DNA of 64,000 nt from Rhodospirillales bacterium (GTDB lineage: Bacteria > Pseudomonadota > Alphaproteobacteria > Rhodospirillales > Defluviicoccaceae): assembly GCA_016712375.1 (NCBI GenBank), contig JADJRE010000018.1:1-64000 (forward strand), in the 5' to 3' direction. Shown here in pieces: positions 8,313 to 19,365 of the stretch; positions within the stretch are counted from its first letter, which is position 1, and every line of letters begins with the position of its first letter. The notes under the pieces are model-generated. The model was given only the letters and a program-made list of their open reading frames with translations, had not been told where the DNA came from and ran no database searches. A program made the position numbers and the translations under genes.

Positions 8313-9601
8313 CGGCCATGATCTCGCCAGCGACAGTGCCGGCAGGTGCGGTCGGGCGTGGTCCGATCATTCAACGGGAGCGCGGGGAGCGGCAGGTATT
8401 CTGCGGACTGACCGGGATCGTCTGGCTGCACCGCAAGATTCAGGATGCGTTCTTTCTCGTCGTCGGATCACGCACCTGCGCGCACCTCATCCAGTCGGCC
8501 GCCGGCGTCATGATCTTCGCGGAGCCGCGATTCGGCACCGCGATCATCGATGAGCGCGATCTGGCCGGGCTGGCTGACGTCGATGAGGAACTCGATCGCA
8601 CCGTCGATGGCCTGCTCCGGCGGCGTCCGGACATCCGGCTGCTGTTTCTCGTCGGATCCTGCCCCTCCGAGGTGATCAAGCTCGATCTAGGGCGTGCTGC
8701 CGCCCGTCTTTCGCATCGCCTCGCGCCGAGCGTGCGGGTGCTGCACTACTCCGGCAGCGGGATCGAGACAACATTTACCGAGGGCGAGGACGCCTGCCTT
8801 GCCGCGCTGGTGGCGCTGTTACCCCCGGAGCAGCCGCAGGCCGAGCGGTCATTGCTCGTCGTCGGTGCTCTGCCGGAGGTGGTCGAGGACCAGTTCTGCC
8901 GGTTGTTTGCGGATCTAGGCATCGGACCGGTGCGGTTTCTGCCGCCCCGCCGATCGGGCCAGCTGCCGCCCGCCGGTCCCAATACCTCGTTTCTGCTGGC
9001 ACAGCCGTTCCTGGATGCGACGGCGCGTGCCCTGAAGGCGCGCGGCGCCCGCTATCTCGCCGGCCCCTTCCCGTTCGGCGCGGAGGGAACGACGGCCTGG
9101 TTGCGGGCGGCAGCCGATCACTGGAACATCGCGCCAGATCGCTTTCGGGAGGTAACGCTTGCGGGCGAGTCGCGGGCCAGCCACGCGGTGCAGCGGCACC
9201 GGGAGCGGCTTGCCGGCAAGCGCGTGTTCTTCTTTCCCGACTCGCAACTCGAGATTCCGCTTGCTCGGTTTCTGTCCAGGGAACTGGGGGTGGATCTGAT
9301 CGAAGTGGGAACAACCTATCTCCACCAACAGTGGCTGGCCGCCGAAATCGCGCTGCTGCCAGACGACGTCGTGCTGTGGGAAGGCCAGCACCTGGGCAAC
9401 CAGCTGGACCGCTGCCGCGCGGCCCGCCCCGACCTGGTGGTTTGCGGCCTCGGCCTCGCCAACCCGCTGGAGGCCGACGGGCTGACCACCAAGTGGGCGA
9501 TCGAACTGGTCTTCACCCCGATCCACGGCTACGACCAGGCGGCTGACCTGGCCGAATTGTTCGCCCGGCCGCTCGATCGCAAGAGCAGGCTGGAGGTCTG
9601 A
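8309..9601 (+). CDS. bchN: Light-independent protochlorophyllide reductase subunit N
   Basis: Subunit of the nitrogenase-like dark-operative protochlorophyllide reductase (BchL, BchN, BchB). The 430-residue frame is intact. The three cluster-binding cysteines are present in QVFCGLTG, SRTCAHLI and GSCPSEV; in this family they bind the [4Fe-4S] NB-cluster together with an Asp from BchB. The start ATGA overlaps the bchF stop, and the bchB ATG follows the stop by four bases. Confidence 0.96.
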   Translation: MTAMISPATVPAGAVGRGPIIQRERGERQVFCGLTGIVWLHRKIQDAFFLVVGSRTCAHLIQSAAGVMIFAEPRFGTAIIDERDLAGLADVDEELDRTVDGLLRRRPDIRLLFLVGSCPSEVIKLDLGRAAARLSHRLAPSVRVLHYSGSGIETTFTEGEDACLAALVALLPPEQPQAERSLLVVGALPEVVEDQFCRLFADLGIGPVRFLPPRRSGQLPPAGPNTSFLLAQPFLDATARALKARGARYLAGPFPFGAEGTTAWLRAAADHWNIAPDRFREVTLAGESRASHAVQRHRERLAGKRVFFFPDSQLEIPLARFLSRELGVDLIEVGTTYLHQQWLAAEIALLPDDVVLWEGQHLGNQLDRCRAARPDLVVCGLGLANPLEADGLTTKWAIELVFTPIHGYDQAADLAELFARPLDRKSRLEV

Positions 9602-9605
9602 GGGC

Positions 9606-11175
9606 ATGCAGCTTTCGCTCTGGACCTACGAGGGACCGCCCCACATCGGCGCGATGCGCGTAGCGAGCGCCATGGACGAGCTGCACTACGTGCTGCACGC
9701 GCCGCAAGGCGATACCTATGCCGACCTGCTGTTCACGATGATCGAGCGCCGGTCGAGCGCCCGCCGGTGACTTATACGACCTTTCAGGCGCGGGACCTGG
9801 GCGGTGATACGGCGGAGCTGTTCAAGCGGTCAGTCCGCGAGGCGTATGACCGGTTTGAGCCGCAGGCGATGATCGTTGGCTCGTCCTGCACTGCGGAATT
9901 GCTGCAGGACGATCCCGGAGGCCTGGCGCGCGCGCTTGCATTGCCGATCCCCGTCGTTCCGCTCGAGCTGCCGGCCTATCAGAAGAAGGAGAATTGGGGG
10001 CGTCTGAAACGTTCTATCGGTTGGTCCGCGCGTTCGTGGGCAACGCTTCCGTCGGGCGAGAGAGCCACCGGAACCCGCGTGGGCGGCCGTGCTGCAATCT
10101 GCTTGGGCCCACCGCGCTGGGGTTCCGTCACCGCGACGACGTCTACGAGGTGACCCGCCTGCTGGACCGCATTGGCGTCGACGTGAACCTCGTGGCACCG
10201 CTCGGCGCAACTCCGGCCGACCTGGCTCGGCTGGGTGAGGCCGACTTCAACGTCGTCCTGTATCCGGAGGTTGCTGCCGTCGCGGCGCGGTGGCTGGAGC
10301 GCACCTTCGGGCAGCCGACCGTCAGCGTCGTCCCGATTGGCGCCGGTGCCACCGCCGATTTCGTCAACGAAGTCGCGCGGCTGGCTGGCGTCGATCCGGC
10401 GCCGGGGTTGGCGAGCGGGCCGTCGCGCCTGCCGTGGTACTCCCGCTCGGTCGATTCGACGTACCTCACCGGCAAGCGGGTGTTCATCTTCGGTGACGCC
10501 ACCCACGCCATCGCTGCGGCGCGGGTCGCGGCGACCGAGTTTGGATTCGATGTCGCCGGCCTCGGTACCTACAGCCGGGAGTTCGGCCGCGAGCTTCGCC
10601 ACGCCGCGCAAGCCTACAACGTCGAGCCGCTGATCACCGACGACTATCTCGCCGTCGAAGCCAGAATCGCGGAGCTGCAGCCCGACTTGGTGCTGGGAAC
10701 GCAGATGGAACGGCACATCGCCAAGCGGCTGGGCATCGCCTGCGCCGTCATCTCAGCGCCGGCGCACGTGCAGGACTATCCGGCGCGCTACTCGCCACAG
10801 ATGGGGTTCGAGGGAGCGAACGTGCTGTTCGATACCTGGGTGCACCCGCTGATGATGGGGCTGGAGGAGCACCTGCTGGCGATGTTCCGCGATGACTTTG
10901 AGTTTCACGGTGAAGCGGCGCCATCCCATCTCGGCGCAGCCGCCGCGGCCGGGAGCGATGACGCAGAGCCGTGGCGGGACCAGGCGGCAGCAGTGGCTGC
11001 CGAGGGCGGTGGCGGACCAGCGTGGGCGATGGAGGCAGAGCAGGAGATGCGGAAGATCCCGTTTTTCGTCCGCGGCAAGGCGCGCCGCAACACTGAACGC
11101 TTTGCCAGCGACACGGGTGTCGCGGTGATCACCTTGAAAACCCTGTACGATGCCAAAGCGCACTTTGGCCGCTGA
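9606..11175 (+). CDS. bchB: Light-independent protochlorophyllide reductase subunit B, two frameshifts
   Basis: Catalytic partner of BchN. The start MQLSLWTYEGPPHIGAMR is standard, and residue 36 (in PQGDTYAD) is the Asp that ligates the NB-cluster. The frame is lost near 9755, where ERRSSARR stop should be ERR..RPPVTYTTFQARDLG, and again near 9998, where ENWGRLK should be ENWGASETFYRLVRAF; one more G in the GGGGG run repairs the latter. With both repaired the product is about 523 aa, normal for the family. The C-terminal light-independent reductase domain (EQEMRKIPFFVRGKARRN) is intact. It overlaps bchH by 26 bases. Confidence 0.93.
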
Positions 11176-14100
11176 TCCGACGCCCGTGCGCGTCGTTATC
11201 GTTACGCTCGACCGCCATATCGGCGGCGCCGCCGAGCGGGCAGAGCGGATCCTGCGCAAGGAAGTACCGGGCCTGTCGCTCAGTCTGCACGCGGCGTGCG
11301 AGTGGTCCGGGAACGAGGCGGCACTGGCGCGCTGCCGGGCCGCCGTCGACGCAGGCGACATCATCATCGTCTCCATGCTGTTCATGGAGGAGCACATCGA
11401 GCCGATCCTGCCGTGGCTCAGTCGGCGGGCCGAGGCCTGCGACGCCCTGGTGGCGGGGATGTCGGCGGGCGAGGTGATCCCACTGACCCGCATGGGCGGG
11501 CTTCGCATGGATGGGGCTGAAGGAGGCCCGGTCCAGTTGCTGAGGCGCCTGTGCGGTAAGCGGCGGCGGGAACACAGCTCAGGAGCGCGGCAGATGACGA
11601 TGCTGCGCCAGATGCCGCGAATTCTGCGGTTTATTCCGGGACGAGCACAGGACCTGCGCGCCTACTTCCTCACCTTGCAATGCTGGCTCGCGGCTTCCGA
11701 TGAAAACGTCGCCGGCATGGTGCGGCTGCTGGTTAACCGGTATGCCGACGGGCCTAGGCGCGGCTTACGCGGAACGCTTGCGGTTGTTCCGCCCAAGGAG
11801 CATCCGAATGTAGGGCTGTACCATCCCCGGATTGAGGGGCGGATCACCGACAGCATCGAACAACTACCCCGCCCCGCTGCCTGCAACGGGACGGTGGGGC
11901 TGCTGGTCATGCGCTCCTATGTCCTCGCCGGCGACACCGCACACTATGACGGCGTCATTGACGCGCTGGAGGAGCGCGGGCTGCGGGTGATCCCCGCCTT
12001 CGCGGCTGGCCTCGACTCCCGGCCAGCGGTGGCGGGGTTCTTTACCAGGGGCGGCCAGGTTGTGGTTGATGCGGTGGTCTCGCTCACTGGCTTCTCGCTC
12101 GTCGGCGGCCCTGCCTACAACGATGCCAAGGCTGCCGAGGAGATGCTCGCCCAGCTTGACGTTCCCTATGTCGCCGCCCATGCCGTCGAGTTTAACAGCC
12201 TCGAAAGCTGGGGCGCTTCCGAGCAAGGGCTGATGCCGATCGAGGCGGCGATGATGGTCTCCATCCCAGAGCTGGAAGGGGCCACGGGGCCGCTGGTCTA
12301 TGGCGGCCGGTCCGCCAGTTCAGGCCCCGGCAGTCGCGCCATGCAGTCGCACCCTGAACGCACCCGCCGGCTGGCGGCGCGAGTGCAGCGGCTGATCGCC
12401 TTGCGCCGCACCGCCGCTGCGGCGCGCAAGGTGGCAATTGTGCTGTTCAGCTTCCCGCCGAACGCCGGAACTATCGGCACTGCCGCCCACTTGTCGGTCT
12501 TCGAGTCTCTGCACCGCACGCTGCATGCGCTGCGGAGCGCGGGCTATGGCGTGGACGTGCCGGCGTCAGTCGACTGCCTGCGGGACCGCATCCTCGGCGG
12601 CAACGCGCCGCGGTATGGAACCACCGCCAACGTCAGTGCCCGGATTTCCGTCGATAATCATGCGCGGCGCGAACCCTGGTTGGGCGAGATCGAAGCCCAG
12701 TGGGGACCAGCGCCGGGCCGGCAGCAGAGCGACGGCCAGGCGATCCTGGTGCTGGGCGCGCATTTCGGCAACGTCTTCGTCGGTATCCAGCCCGCCTTCG
12801 GTTACGAGGGCGACCCGATGCGGCTCCTGTTCGAGAAGGGATTCACCCCGACGCATGCGTTCTCCGCCTTCTATCGCTACCTCCGTGAGGACTTCCGGCG
12901 CCGATGCGGTGCTGCACTTCGGTACCCACGGGGCACTCGAATTCATGCCGGGAAGCAGGTGGGCCTGTCTGGCGATTGCTGGCCGGAGCGGTTGATCGGC
13001 GACCTGCCGAATGTATACCTCTACGCCGCGAACAATCCGTCGGAAGGACGATCGCAAAACGCCGCTCAGCGGCGACGCTGATCAGTTATCTGACGCCGCC
13101 GGTGACGCACGCCGGCCTCTATCGCGGGCTCGTCGAGCTGAAGGAGTCCATCGACCGCTGGCGTAAACTGCCGATGGAACGGCTCGCGGAGCGAGACCTG
13201 CTGGCCCCGCTGATTCAGACGCAAGCCGCGAGGGTGAACCTCGCCGACCCGGAACCTGCCTGGCCTGACGACGCTGAAGCCCAGGTTGCCCGCGTCGTCA
13301 ACAGCATCCAGGAACTGGAAAGACGCTGATCCCGCACGGCCTGCACGTCGTTGGTGCGGCGCCAGACGGCACCGAGCGCATCGATCTGCTGCTATGCGTT
13401 GCGGATGCGTCATTCGAAGGGCGGGCAAATCGCGCCATGGTTGAAGCAGTGATCGCCGGTGAAGCGCCGGAAGCAGCGGCGGCGCGCGGCGGAGGCACCG
13501 TCGAGGCGGAGACGGTGGCGGTGTTGCGGCAGCTGGCGGCGATCGACCGGATGCTGCTCGAAGACAACGAGCTTCCCGCCATCTTGCGTGCACTCGACGG
13601 CCGCTACATCCGGCCCGCACCCGGTGGCGACCTCCTGCGCACACCAGCAATCTTGCCGACCGGGCGCAACCTGCACGGCTTCGATCCCTTCCGCATGCCC
13701 AGCGCCTTCGCGGTGGAGGACGGCGCGCAACAGGCCGCCCGCCTGCTGGCGCGACGTGGAGGAGGGCAACTCTTTTCCTGAGTTCGGTGGCGTTCGTGCT
13801 GTGGGGGACCGACAACCTCAAGTCGGAGGGTGCCCCCATCGCCCAGGCCTTGGCGCTGATGGGCACGCGGCCGCGCTTCGACAGCTACGGCCGGCTGGCA
13901 GGGGCGTCGCTGCTGCCGCTGGAATCCCTCGGCCGGCCGCGGATCAACGTGGTGATGACACTATCGGGGATCTTCCGCGACCTGCTGCCGTTGCAGACCC
14001 GGATGCTGGCCGAGGCGGCTTATCTGGCGGCCACCGCCGACGAGCCGGCGACGCAGAACTTCGTTCGCAAGCACGCACTCCAGGCGCAGCAGGCGCGGAA

Positions 14101-14850
14101 CTGCGATTTTGAAACCGCGGCACTCCGCGTGTTCAGCAACGCCGCTGGCGCCTACGGCTCGAACGTGAGTTACCTCATCGAAAGCGGCGCCTGGGATGCG
14201 GAAGACGAACTCGCCGAAGTCTACACCCGGCGCAAGTGCTTTGCCTATGGCCGACAGGGGCAACCGGTGCAGCAGCCGGAGCTGCTCAACGTCATCCTCG
14301 GCGGTGTCGAGCTCGCGTACCAGAACCTTGAATCCGTCGAAGTGGGCGTGACGACTATCGATCACTACTTCGACACGTTGGGGAATCAGCCGCGCGGTCA
14401 CCCGAGCCCGAGGCGCCGCCGTTGCGGTTTACGTCGGCGATCAGACGCAAGGCGATGGCGGTGCAGACACTGTCCGAGCAGGTGGCCCTCGAGACGCGCA
14501 CGCGGGCGCTGAACCCCAAGTGGTACGAGGCGATGCTGCGGCACGGCTACGAGGGCGTCCGCCACATCGAGGCGCATGTCACCAACACTATGGGCTGGTC
14601 CGCAACCACGGGGCAGGTCTCGCCCTGGATCTACCACCAGCTGGCGCAGACCTACGTGCTCGATCCGGAGATGCGCGAGCGGCTGGCCAAGCTCAATCCT
14701 ACCGCCTCTGCCCGGGTCGCAAACCGGCTACTGGAGGCACACGAACGCGCCTACTGGTCGCCGGACGCCGCCGTTCTCGAGGCGTTGCGGGAGGCGGGGC
14801 AGGACCTTGAGGATCGGCTGGAAGGCCTCGGTATGGAGGTGGCGGCATGA
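11150..14850 (+). CDS. bchH: Magnesium chelatase subunit H, multiple frameshifts in 3' half
   Basis: Porphyrin-binding subunit that inserts Mg2+ into protoporphyrin IX with BchI and BchD. The 5' half (11150-12890) is intact and family-like (ILRFIPGRAQDLRAYFLTLQ, AFGYEGDPMRLLFEKGF, THAFSAFYRYLREDF). From there the conserved sequence moves between frames near 12897, 12952, 13042, 13321, 13752, 13782, 14388 and 14459. Conserved segments reappear each time: VLHFGTHGALEFMPG, NNPSEG/TIAKRRSAATLISYLTPP, VAFVLWGTDNLKSEG and RALNPKWYEAMLRHGYEG. The repaired length of about 1,233 aa is normal. All expected blocks are present and in order, so the locus reads as a whole gene with sequence errors, though a pseudogene cannot be excluded. 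Confidence 0.9.
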
Positions 14851-15759
14851 GCATCGCATCAACCCGCACACGCCGTTGCCGGCGTCTTGCCGATGCGCGC
14901 CGACGGGGAGGGGAGCGTGCAGGTGCATCTAGAGCCGCAGATCACCATCGATAACGCCAAGGTGTTCTCGGTCTACGGCAAGGGTGGCATTGGCAAGAGC
15001 ACCATTTCTTCCAACCTGTCGGCAGCGTTTTCGAAGCTGGGCAAGCGGGTGCTGCAAATTGGCTGCGACCCCAAGCACGATTCGACGTTTACGCTCACCA
15101 AGCGTCTGGTTCCGACCGTAATCGACGTTCTCGAGTCCGTGAACTTCCACGTCGAGGAATTGCGGATCGAGGATTTCGTGCACGAAGGTTACAACGGCGT
15201 GATGTGCGTTGAGGCTGGCGGGCCGCCGGCGGGTACCGGCTGCGGCGGCTACGTTGTCGGCCAGACGGTGAAGCTGCTGAAGGAGCATCACCTGCTGGAA
15301 GAAACCGACGTGGTCATCTTCGACGTGCTCGGCGACGTGGTCTGCGGCGGCTTCGCCTCGCCGCTGCAGCACTCCGACCGGGTGCTGATTGTCACCGCCA
15401 ACGACTTCGACTCCATCTTCGCCATGAACCGCATCGTCGCTGCGATCAGCGCCAAGGCGCGCAATTATGACGTGCGGCTCAGCGGCGTAATCGCCAATCG
15501 CAGTGCCGGCACCGATGAGATCGACCGCTTCAATGCCGCCGTCGGGCTGCAGCGGCTGGCGCTTTTTCCGGATCTGGACGTCATCCGGCGCAGCCGCCTG
15601 AAGAAATGCATCCTGTTCGAGATGGAGCCTTCGGCGGAACTGGAGGCGGTTCAGAACACGTATCTCCAGCTGGCCGCCACCCTGTGGGCCGGCACCGCAC
15701 CTTTGGATGCGAAACCGATGCGTGATCGCGACCTTTTCGACTTCCTGGGATTCGAGTGA
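14847..15759 (+). CDS. bchL: Light-independent protochlorophyllide reductase ATPase subunit L
   Basis: NifH-like ATPase that passes electrons to BchNB. The P-loop VYGKGGIGKSTISSN, IGCDPKHDST and the two cluster cysteines (AGTGCGGYVV, DVVCGGFASP) are all there. A continuous frame exists only from ATG 14887 (290 aa). However, an ATG at 14847 overlaps the bchH stop (ATGA), the coupling seen at most junctions of this operon, and one frame over gives PAHAVAGVLPMRADGEGSV upstream. The true start is therefore probably 14847 with one indel before 14885. Confidence 0.94.
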
Positions 15760-16469
15760 TGCCGACGCTTACCTATCAGCAGCGCCGCGGGCAGATCGCC
15801 CTCTACTTTGACCAGACGGCGGTGGAGGCCTGGACCCGCCTGACCTCGGACTCGCCGGTCGGTCGCATCCGTGCCACGGTGCGTGCCGGTCGCGACCGGA
15901 TGCGGCAGACGCTGTTGGACTGGCTGCCGGCCGATCTCCGGGGCGAACGCCTGTTGGACGCCGGCTGCGGCACCGGTGCGCTGGCGATCGAAGCGGCGAA
16001 GCGCGGCGGGCACGTGCTGGCGGTAGACCTGTCGCCGGCGCTCATCGAGCTTGCGCGCGAGCGTGCACCGCGCACGCTCGCAGGCGGCAGCGTCGACTTC
16101 CAGGTGGGCGACATGCTCGACCCCGGCCTTGGCCGCTTCGACCGCATCCTGGCCATGGATTCGCTGATCCATTACGCGCCGACGGACGCAGTCGCGGCCG
16201 TCGGCGGACTGGTGGCCCGCGCCGACCGCGCTATGCTGTTCACCTTCGCGCCGAAGACCGCGGGGCTGGCGGTGATGCACGCCGCCGGCCGCCTGTTCCC
16301 GCGCCGTGACCGGGCGCCGGCGATTGAGCCGATCGGCGAGCGCAGGCTGCGGCAGATGCTGGGGGAGCAGTTGAGTCTGACCCGCTGGTCCGTCTGTCGG
16401 ACGGAACGGATCGTCAACGGCTTCTATACGTCGCAAGCGGTGGAGTTGGTACAGCCATGCGACGCCTGA
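15759..16469 (+). CDS. bchM: Mg-protoporphyrin IX methyltransferase
   Basis: SAM-dependent O-methyltransferase that makes Mg-protoporphyrin IX monomethyl ester, the cyclase substrate. 236 aa, intact. The N-terminus YFDQTAVEAWTRLTSD is typical, the SAM motif I is LLDAGCGTGALAIEAA (about residues 65-80), and ILAMDSLIHY follows. ATG 15759 overlaps the bchL stop (TGATG). It overlaps lhaA by 13 bases. Confidence 0.95.
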   Translation: MPTLTYQQRRGQIALYFDQTAVEAWTRLTSDSPVGRIRATVRAGRDRMRQTLLDWLPADLRGERLLDAGCGTGALAIEAAKRGGHVLAVDLSPALIELARERAPRTLAGGSVDFQVGDMLDPGLGRFDRILAMDSLIHYAPTDAVAAVGGLVARADRAMLFTFAPKTAGLAVMHAAGRLFPRRDRAPAIEPIGERRLRQMLGEQLSLTRWSVCRTERIVNGFYTSQAVELVQPCDA

Positions 16470-17887
16470 GCACGCGCCTGACGGCGAGCTGGCTCCGGCT
16501 TGACCGCCGGTTCTTGCCCTTCGCGGACGCCGCAACCCCGGAACTACCTCTCGGCCGCCTGCTGCGGCTGTCATTGTTCCAGGTGTCCGTTGGCATGGCC
16601 ATGGTCCTGCTCACCGGGACGCTGAACAGGGTAATGATCGTCGAACTCGACGTGCCGGCGTGGCTGGTTGGACTGATGGTGTCGTTGCCCTTGGTATTCG
16701 CCCCGTTGCGCGTGCTGATCGGCTTCCGCTCCGACACGCACCGGTCGTTCCTGGGCTGGCGGCGGGTTCCGTACATCTGGATGGGGACGCTGCTGCAGTT
16801 CGGCGGCCTCGCGATCATGCCGTTCGCGCTGCTGGTGCTGTCTGGTGACGCGGACGGGCCTGCCTTTGCAGGACCGCTGGCCGCAGCGTTGGCCTTTCTC
16901 CTGGTTGGCGCCGGCCTGCATACGACGCAGACGGCGGGAATTGCACTGGCGACCGACCTGGCACCGGCCGACACCCGGCCTCGGGTGGTGGCGCTGCTGT
17001 ACGTGATGTTGCTGTTGGGCACGCTCGCCAGCGCCCTTGTCTTCGGCGTGCTGCTGGGGGAGTTTACGCAGGTGCGGCTGATCCAGGTCATCCAGGGCGC
17101 GGCGCTGACGACGATGATCCTGAACATGTTGGCGCTATGGAAGCAGGAAGCGCGCGACCCGGCGCGCACTGCTCTGGACCGACCGACTTCCAGCCTGCGC
17201 GAGGCGTGGCGGGCGTTCGGCGCTGATTCCCGTGTCGGTCGCCTTCTGGTCGCGGTCGGCCTTGGCACCGCTGGCTTCAGCATGCAGGACATCCTGTTGG
17301 AGGCCTACGGCGGTCAGGTGCTCGGATTCTCGGTGGGTGCGACAACCATGCTGACCGCGCTGTTCGCCGCCGGCGCACTTGCCGGGTTCTGCCTTGCCGC
17401 TCGCTACCTCGGGCGCGGGACGGACCCGCACCGCCTGGCCGCGCTCGGCGCACTGACCGGCATCATTGCCCTGTCGGCGGTGATCTTCGCAGCGCCGCTG
17501 GACTCCGCCCTGCTGTTCCGAAGCGGAACCACAGTGATGGGATTGGGCGGCGGCCTGTTCGCTGTCGGCACGCTCACCGCCGCGATGGATCTTGCCGACT
17601 GCGGTCATAGTGGCATTGCACTGGGGGCGTGGGGGGCGGTGCAGGCGACGGCGGCAGGCGTTTCGATTGCTCTTGCCGGCGCCATCCGCGACGTCGTCTC
17701 GGCGCTGGCCGACCAGGGAGCGCTCGGCGAGGCGCTGGTCGGCCCCGCCGTCGGCTACAGCGTCGTCTATCACATCGAGACCGCGCTGCTGTTCGCCACG
17801 CTGGTAGCAATCGGCCCGCTCGTGCGCCCGGTCAGGATCTGCCGGACGCAGACGCCAAGATTGGGCCTCGCCGAGCTTCCCGGATAG
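16457..17887 (+). CDS. lhaA: LH1 assembly protein LhaA (PucC family)
   Basis: Twelve-helix BCH1/PucC-family membrane protein needed for LH1 assembly. 476 aa, intact. Landmarks are MVLLTGTLNRVMIVEL, RVLIGFRSDTHRSFLGWRRVPYIWMG (residues about 90-115), and ALGAWGAVQATAAG near the C-terminus. It sits in the conserved place between bchM and puhA and is probably in the same transcript. It is the second PucC-family protein in the window. Confidence 0.95.
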   Translation: MRRLSTRLTASWLRLDRRFLPFADAATPELPLGRLLRLSLFQVSVGMAMVLLTGTLNRVMIVELDVPAWLVGLMVSLPLVFAPLRVLIGFRSDTHRSFLGWRRVPYIWMGTLLQFGGLAIMPFALLVLSGDADGPAFAGPLAAALAFLLVGAGLHTTQTAGIALATDLAPADTRPRVVALLYVMLLLGTLASALVFGVLLGEFTQVRLIQVIQGAALTTMILNMLALWKQEARDPARTALDRPTSSLREAWRAFGADSRVGRLLVAVGLGTAGFSMQDILLEAYGGQVLGFSVGATTMLTALFAAGALAGFCLAARYLGRGTDPHRLAALGALTGIIALSAVIFAAPLDSALLFRSGTTVMGLGGGLFAVGTLTAAMDLADCGHSGIALGAWGAVQATAAGVSIALAGAIRDVVSALADQGALGEALVGPAVGYSVVYHIETALLFATLVAIGPLVRPVRICRTQTPRLGLAELPG

Positions 17888-17912
17888 CGCGCGGGGCAAG
17901 GAGGGACAGTTA

Positions 17913-18683
17913 ATGGAAACCGGCGCCATCACCAGTCACATCGACGTTGCACAGGTCGTCCTCTACGCGTTCTGGCTCTTCTTCGCGGGGCTGATCTTCT
18001 ACCTGCGGCGCGAGGACCGGCGCGAAGGCTACCCGTTGGAGTGGGACACGCCCGGCCGTCGAGCGGACGATGGGTTCCTGTTCATTCCCGCACCGAAGAC
18101 GTTCCTGCTGCAGCATGGCGGCACGCAGGTGGCGCCGCGCGTGGAACGCGACGACCGCGAGATCAAGGCCAAACCCATAGCCAGCTGGCACGGCGCACCG
18201 CTGCAGCCTACTGGCGACCCGATGCGCGACGGCGTCGGGCCGGCAGCCTATGCGCTGCGCGGGGAAACCCCGGAGGTGGCGCTCGACGGTCTGCCACGGA
18301 TCGTGCCGATGCGCGCCGCAAGGGACTTTTCAGTGGAAGCGCAGGATCCCGATCCCCGTGGCATGACGGTGGTGGGTGCCGACGGCGTGGTAGCGGGCAC
18401 CGTTACTGACATTTGGGTCGATCGGGCCGAGCCGAGAGCGGCGTTTCTCGAGGTTGCGGTGGAACCGGACTTGCGGCACGTGCTGCTGCCGATGCCGTTC
18501 GTCCGGATCGATCGCGGCCGGCGCATGGTGAAGGTGGCCTCGATCCTCGCCCGACACTTTGCGCATGTTCCGGCGTTGCAGAACGCGGAGCAGATCACGG
18601 CGCGGGAAGATGACCAGATCTGCGCGTATTACGCCAGTGGCCATCTGTACGCGCTGCCGTCGCGGGCGGAGCCAATCCTGTGA
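17913..18683 (+). CDS. puhA: Photosynthetic reaction centre H subunit
   Basis: 256-residue subunit with a single N-terminal membrane helix (VVLYAFWLFFAGLIFYLRRE, residues about 14-33), preceded by TSHIDVAQ, and a cytoplasmic beta-rich domain ending in AYYASGHLYALPSR. It caps the L-M core and guides protons to QB. A strong AGGAGG Shine-Dalgarno lies before the ATG. The stop overlaps the puhB ATG by four bases. Confidence 0.97.
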   Translation: METGAITSHIDVAQVVLYAFWLFFAGLIFYLRREDRREGYPLEWDTPGRRADDGFLFIPAPKTFLLQHGGTQVAPRVERDDREIKAKPIASWHGAPLQPTGDPMRDGVGPAAYALRGETPEVALDGLPRIVPMRAARDFSVEAQDPDPRGMTVVGADGVVAGTVTDIWVDRAEPRAAFLEVAVEPDLRHVLLPMPFVRIDRGRRMVKVASILARHFAHVPALQNAEQITAREDDQICAYYASGHLYALPSRAEPIL

Positions 18684-19349
18684 GGGAGCACAACGCCGAG
18701 CCGACCCGTGGTCTGCCGGAGCACCCGCCGGCTGGCGAGCAGATCCTGTGGCAGGGGGCGCCATGCTGGCGGCGCCTGAGCCCGCGCCTCTTTCACGCCC
18801 GGATGCTGTCCGTGTACTTCGCTGCCGTGATGGCGTGGAGCGTTGCGTCTTCGCTGGCGGACGGGATGGCTAGGTGAATCGGTGCTCTCGGCACTCCTGC
18901 TGCTTCCCGCGGCGCTGGCGGCAGCCGGCCTGTTCGCCCTGCTGGCCTGGCTCATCAGCCGGACGACCGTTTACACCATCACTCCCCGGCGGCTGGTCCT
19001 GCCCGTCGGCCTCGCCTTGCCGTTGAGCATCAACATCCCCTTCTCGGTGATCGAGGCGGCGGACGTGAAGCTCTTTGCTGACGGTACCGGTGATCTCTCG
19101 GTGACGCCCGCGCGGGGCGAGAGGGTCGGCTATCTCCTCGCCTGGCCGCATGTCCGGCCCTGGCGCTTCGCCCGGCCGGAGCCGACGCTGCGCAGCATTC
19201 CAAACGCGGCGGCGGTGGCCGAGATGCTGGCGGGCGCACTCAGCCAGTCGATGGCTCCTGGCGCAGCGTCGACTCGGATGGTCGCCACAACGAACCCGGC
19301 GGTCGGTTCGCCCACGGCGGCACACCCGCCGCTGGTGACGGCGGCGTGA
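18680..19349 (+). CDS. puhB: Photosynthetic complex assembly protein PuhB, frameshifted
   Basis: Membrane protein with a PH-like (bPH2) domain that helps reaction-centre assembly. The N-terminal part (HPPAGEQILWQGAPCWRRL, typical of PuhB) reads in frame from ATG 18680 and hits a stop at 18877. The rest continues one frame over from about 18868 (WLGESVLSALLLLPAALAA, then TTVYTITPRRLVLPVGLALP) to 19349. One base missing near 18868 explains it. It lies between puhA and puhC as usual. Confidence 0.87.
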
Positions 19350-19365
19350 TCGGCCGGAGGAACCC

